This document shows, one piece after another, positions 60,493 to 64,000 of a stretch of DNA of 64,000 nucleotides (positions within the stretch are counted from its first letter, which is position 1; each line of letters starts with the position of its first letter). Position numbers and translations under genes: made by a program. This stretch comes from Camillea tinctor (Eukaryota > Ascomycota > Sordariomycetes > Xylariales > Xylariaceae): contig MU394083.1 in NCBI GenBank assembly GCA_022578605.1, positions 330,040 to 394,039 on the forward strand. Reading direction: 5' to 3'. Below the pieces are notes generated by a model that ran no database searches, was not told where the DNA came from, and worked only from the letters and a program-made list of their open reading frames with translations.

Positions 60493-60900
60493 TCAGGGTT
60501 GACTATAGCATTAGCTTATTTTAAATTAACCTTAATACACGCAATCTCCATACGTAACATCACCAGGAGTTAGCCGACTAGATAGCCAAGAGGGATCGTT
60601 ACAGTACGGAGGTGATGTTTAAGATGAATTATTTATCTAATCCCATGGCAGATATAATTACACTTGCGGCGATGGCATATTATCCGTAGTGACCCTTGGG
60701 GCAGTCTATTCTATGTAGGAATATGATCGAAGTTGTTTGTCAGAAATAGAATGGAGTAATAACAAAATCGCCACAAAAAGTTCATAAGGGAGAAAATGAA
60801 AATAGATAAGCAAGAGATTTGAATATATTTATCTAATACATGCGTGAAAGAGACCATCACATCACATTGTTAATACAACCTTAGAGGTTTGAAACCCCTC

Positions 60901-63194
60901 CTAGTGAGAATTAGCATACTCAGCAAGATTGTATTCCCGCTTGATTATATCGGCAAGCTAGAAATAAAGTTAGTCTATTATGAATGAGGAAGGAGCGCGA
61001 AGGATTCGGATCGCAGGATTTATCTGCTTACCTTCTCGCCGGCGGCGTACATGGTGGCCGTGGGGCCACCAGAGATCGAGACAGGGATGAAGCTAATGTC
61101 AGCAGTGCGCAGGTTGGTGGTTCTATAGACCTTGTGGTTAGCGTCAATAACATCACCCAGGTTGCGGGGCATCATGGGCGCGGAGCAGCACTGGTGCTCG
61201 TTTGAGATAACGAGGGTTTCACGCATGACCTCAATGATGTCCTCGTCGTCTTGGATATGCGCACCAAGCGGGGTGGCTTCGACGGGGCCTAGAAGCTGCA
61301 TATCCGGGGCAGCCATGAGCTCACGCAGCTTACGCAGGAACGTGATTATGACGTTAAAGACGACCGGATCAGTGGCGGTGCGGTAGTCGATGACGGGATT
61401 GGCCAGAGGGTTTGGCGAGTTGATGTTTACTGTGCCTCAACTAAGAGGCTTCATCTGGAAGATTTGTGCTAGGGTCGTTGTACCCCAATAAATAACACCG
61501 ATCGAAATATTAGGATTCTGGAATTGCTGTATGATGATCTCACGCTGAGCCTTATACCCAGCTAGAACAGCGGGATCAGTGTTAGCTGGAAGATACTGCT
61601 CGTAGTCCTCAGCCTCGGCGGCTGCCACGATGTCTTTGTACGAGTCTATAGCATCAGAAAGAGATAGAGATGTGAAGGTGGTGCTAAGCCCCTTAACAAT
61701 AGTATACGCGCTAGGAGGATGAGCGTTATAGTTGCCTAACTGCTCAGCGTTGTAGGTTGCGTTGTCTGTGAGAGAATCCGAGTCGGGGAACATGGGAGAA
61801 GTGACTTATACAACCAAAATCAGAAAACCTCCATCTTATCAAAATAGAGAACAATATTGGAAGCGGACTTACGGTTATAGGGAACATTTAGGGTGCCTTG
61901 GTCTTGGAGGTTGGTTCCAACATCAGGGAGGTCCACTATGACTGAAATATTCAAGGAGTTGAGCAAGCTTTTTGGCCCAACACCGGATAATTGAAGTACT
62001 TGAGGCGTATGCGGGGCTCCGGCGGCGACAATGTCTTCCTTTGATGCATGGACGGTTTGAACATCTCCTCCGGCGGTCGGAAGATACTCAACACCGATAG
62101 CCTTAGTTCCATCAAAGAGGACGCGTGCTACGGTGGTCTCAGTCATTAGATGGTAGTTAGGACGAGAGCCGATGACTCTATCGTAGTGAGAAATTCGAAC
62201 ATCGCATCTCGTCTGGTTCTCAGCATCAAGAACAGTAGACAGAAAATAGCTGCCACTGTTCGTTCCTGTACTCGGATCGTGAACAGGCTCGATGCCGATT
62301 GACTGTGCATCATTCCACCAATTTTCTAGATCGGGCATTAATTTGGGAACTTGTAGATAAAATGTGAAGGCATAAGAAAAACCTGCGATACTGCTATTAA
62401 GGGGTAACCGTATTACATACCGCTTAGGGGATAGAAGTGGTTTGAGTAAGAGTACTGAAGAAGTCCATCATGTCCACGGACAAAGTCGTCCCAGGTGATT
62501 TTAGCTCGGACGGCGAACTCTGGGTCTGGTGCAGTGAAGTTTTCGCTCTATCCTCAATTTATTAGCCCGTGCTTCAGCTAACTCGGACCTCATATTCGCA
62601 ACAGTCTTACCTTCTTGAAGAAAGGTAAGAGCCCATCCCAACCCCAGCCCTCGTTACCAAGAGACTGCCAGTCATCATAATCAACTTTAGTTCCCCTATA
62701 TAAGAATATGTTAGCCAGAGCAATTATATTGCTTTTGTTGACATCGTACCTGAGCCAGTTCATGGCGTTGATAGTGCTACCGCCTCCAACAACCCTTGCA
62801 CAGATCACACTTGGCGCGCGGCTGTTTAGCGCAGTAAGGGGCTCCGTAGCGAGACCAGGCTAGACATAGGGCGTAGGATCCCAGCTACCAGGCACTAATA
62901 ATGCCAGGCTCACCAGCATCCAGCGGGCCAGCTTCGATAACAAGGACATTAACTGTATGTAGTCAGCATCTTCTGCAATTATCACAGTTGCCCAGCTCTT
63001 GACATACTCTTCGGGTCCTCAGTCAATCGATCTGCAACTATAAGACCAGAAATACCACCTCCCGCAACGACGAAGTCATATTTAGTTGCGTTAGCGATTC
63101 TAGGGGAAACCTTCCAAGAATGCAGCGAGGCAACGTGGGCCTCGCTAAAGAGCAGCCCCGTAAGAAGCGCATGTGTAGATCGCTTGTCCATCAT
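60901..63194 (-). pseudogene. Secreted GMC oxidoreductase pseudogene
   Basis: Seven exons can be set with good splice sites: 63194-63008, 62952-62750, 62695-62611, 62547-62421, 62349-61873, 61804-61032 and 60957-60901, about 636 codons once the shift is discounted. A weak signal peptide precedes the FAD-binding start (YDFVVAGGGISGLIVADRL). The GMC signatures follow (VVGGGSTINAMNWLRGT; AAGAPHTPQVLQLSGVG), as does the C-terminal catalytic region (NEHQCCSAPMMPRNLG, then VSISGGPTATMYAAGEK). Damage: one extra base near 62893-62897, TAG at 62860-62862 (where a Trp is expected in YVWPG) and TGA at 61437-61439 (where Arg is expected in PLSRGT). The position of the second catalytic His/Asn is a Gly. 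The family oxidises alcohols with FAD, often in the secretory route and often in secondary-metabolite clusters. Splice sites remain intact, so the loss appears recent. Confidence 0.87.
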
Positions 63195-64000
63195 TGTTGC
63201 TGTTGATAGAAGGAAAGCTGTTTGATGGGTGGTGAGTGATTCAAATTAAGAGAATGTCAAGAGAAGGGCCCTCATTATTTATATAACTGAGATCCAAGTC
63301 TCAACCATAGTGCTTTGCTGAGGTTATCCCTTATAAGCTAACCGGAGCCCTATACACATAATGAGTTCTATGCCGTCGGAGCGGGGGCATAGAGCCATGA
63401 ATATTTGCTAATCCGGAGTGAATAAAACACCATCGTGATGAATTCGGGCATCGGAAGTAACTTTTTCGGGAATTGGCCTAAGCGAGAGTTGGATAGCTGA
63501 AGACGACTCCCCCGGACCCCAGCTACCTGCGAACTTAGACCATAGCCGCGACCCCGGAATTCTAAGGCGTTGATCTTCTGTTCACCCCAACCTAGTGATT
63601 TCTCCCTAGTATTATTTGCAGGGCGTTGTAATGCCACGAGCGACAGTCAAGATGGGGTGCATTTATCTCATTATTGTCAATTCCCTAGGCAGATGTTGTT
63701 CGGAGAGTTAGGGCTACATTCAAGTAATAAACGGCTTGCAACTTGACAAGAAACTTACGCCACTAGTTTCCACATCTTGTGTAAAATACAAGTTCAGTTT
63801 CGGATTCCTAAACACAATATTAGGTTTAGGCAAGACTTGTGCCCATGGTCTAAGTGCCAACGTTTATTCACCAACACCCTCGGCAAGTAAGATGCTTATA
63901 TCTATCTCATTACTCCCGTTCTGTATGGTCTTGATGCGTACAAGAGAGGCTATGTGAACATTCACAGAGGAAATACTGGTCCTGTCGGGCACGGGCGTAC
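63195..64000. other. Spacer at right edge, upstream of the GMC relic
   Basis: Promoter-side DNA of the GMC pseudogene and unassigned sequence up to the window edge. The frames at 63368-63637 and 63736-63957 show no recognisable domain. Confidence 0.55.

Overview
The window is nuclear DNA of a filamentous ascomycete (Pezizomycotina, most likely a Sordariomycete; this rests on gene content and style, not on a search). The protein genes carry short introns of 50-145 nt with GTANGT-type donors, CTAAC/CTGAC branch sites and YAG acceptors. They lie in long, often AT-rich and polypyrimidine-rich spacers. The families are typically fungal: WSC wall sensor, SulP sulfate permease, Swi5/Ace2 zinc-finger factor, DUF4470-MYND protein, AflR-type Zn2Cys6 regulator, and aromatic prenyltransferase (DMATS), GMC oxidoreductase and P450 relics. 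No rRNA, tRNA, CRISPR or intact transposon was recognised.

Layout. 1-2.5 kb: AT-rich spacer. 2.5-3.8 kb: zinc-free MDR oxidoreductase (+). 5.3-7.6 kb: WD40-type protein resembling fungal Nup37 (-). 7.6-12.8 kb: long spacer with an (AC)13 tract. 12.8-13.8 kb: four-exon WSC-domain cell-wall sensor (-). 13.8-21.9 kb: long spacer with pyrimidine tracts and a broken gene remnant near 19.1-19.6 kb. 22-23 kb: glycine-rich RRM protein (+). 24.7-26.7 kb: secreted FAD-linked (BBE-type) oxidase (-). 26.7-30.9 kb: gene desert. 30.9-33.4 kb: sulfate permease (+). 33.7-37.5 kb: 1189-residue DUF4470-MYND protein (-). 39.2-41.7 kb: Ace2-like C2H2 factor (-). 43.8-44.8 kb: broken P-loop protein remnant. 46.9-47.8 kb: intronless HMG-box protein (+). 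48.8-50.4 kb: P450 pseudogene (-). 52.1-53.6 kb: intact AflR-like regulator (-). 54-59.9 kb: desert with a small remnant at about 57.8-58.1 kb. 59.9-60.5 kb: C-terminal DMATS remnant (-). 60.9-63.2 kb: seven-exon GMC oxidoreductase pseudogene (-).

The left two thirds is a loose set of housekeeping and regulatory genes. Two of them, the WSC sensor and the Ace2-like factor, belong to families that act on the fungal cell wall, though nothing shows that they are linked here. The right third is the most unusual part. Within about 14.5 kb, all on the minus strand, are a P450, a DMATS prenyltransferase, a GMC oxidase and an AflR-type pathway regulator. The three enzyme genes are inactivated, while the regulator is open throughout. 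Most of the nonsense codons are explained by C:G to T:A changes. I read this as a decaying prenylated secondary-metabolite cluster that has lost its enzymes before its regulator. Gene models were built by eye from splice consensus and frame continuity; no expression or homology search was available.
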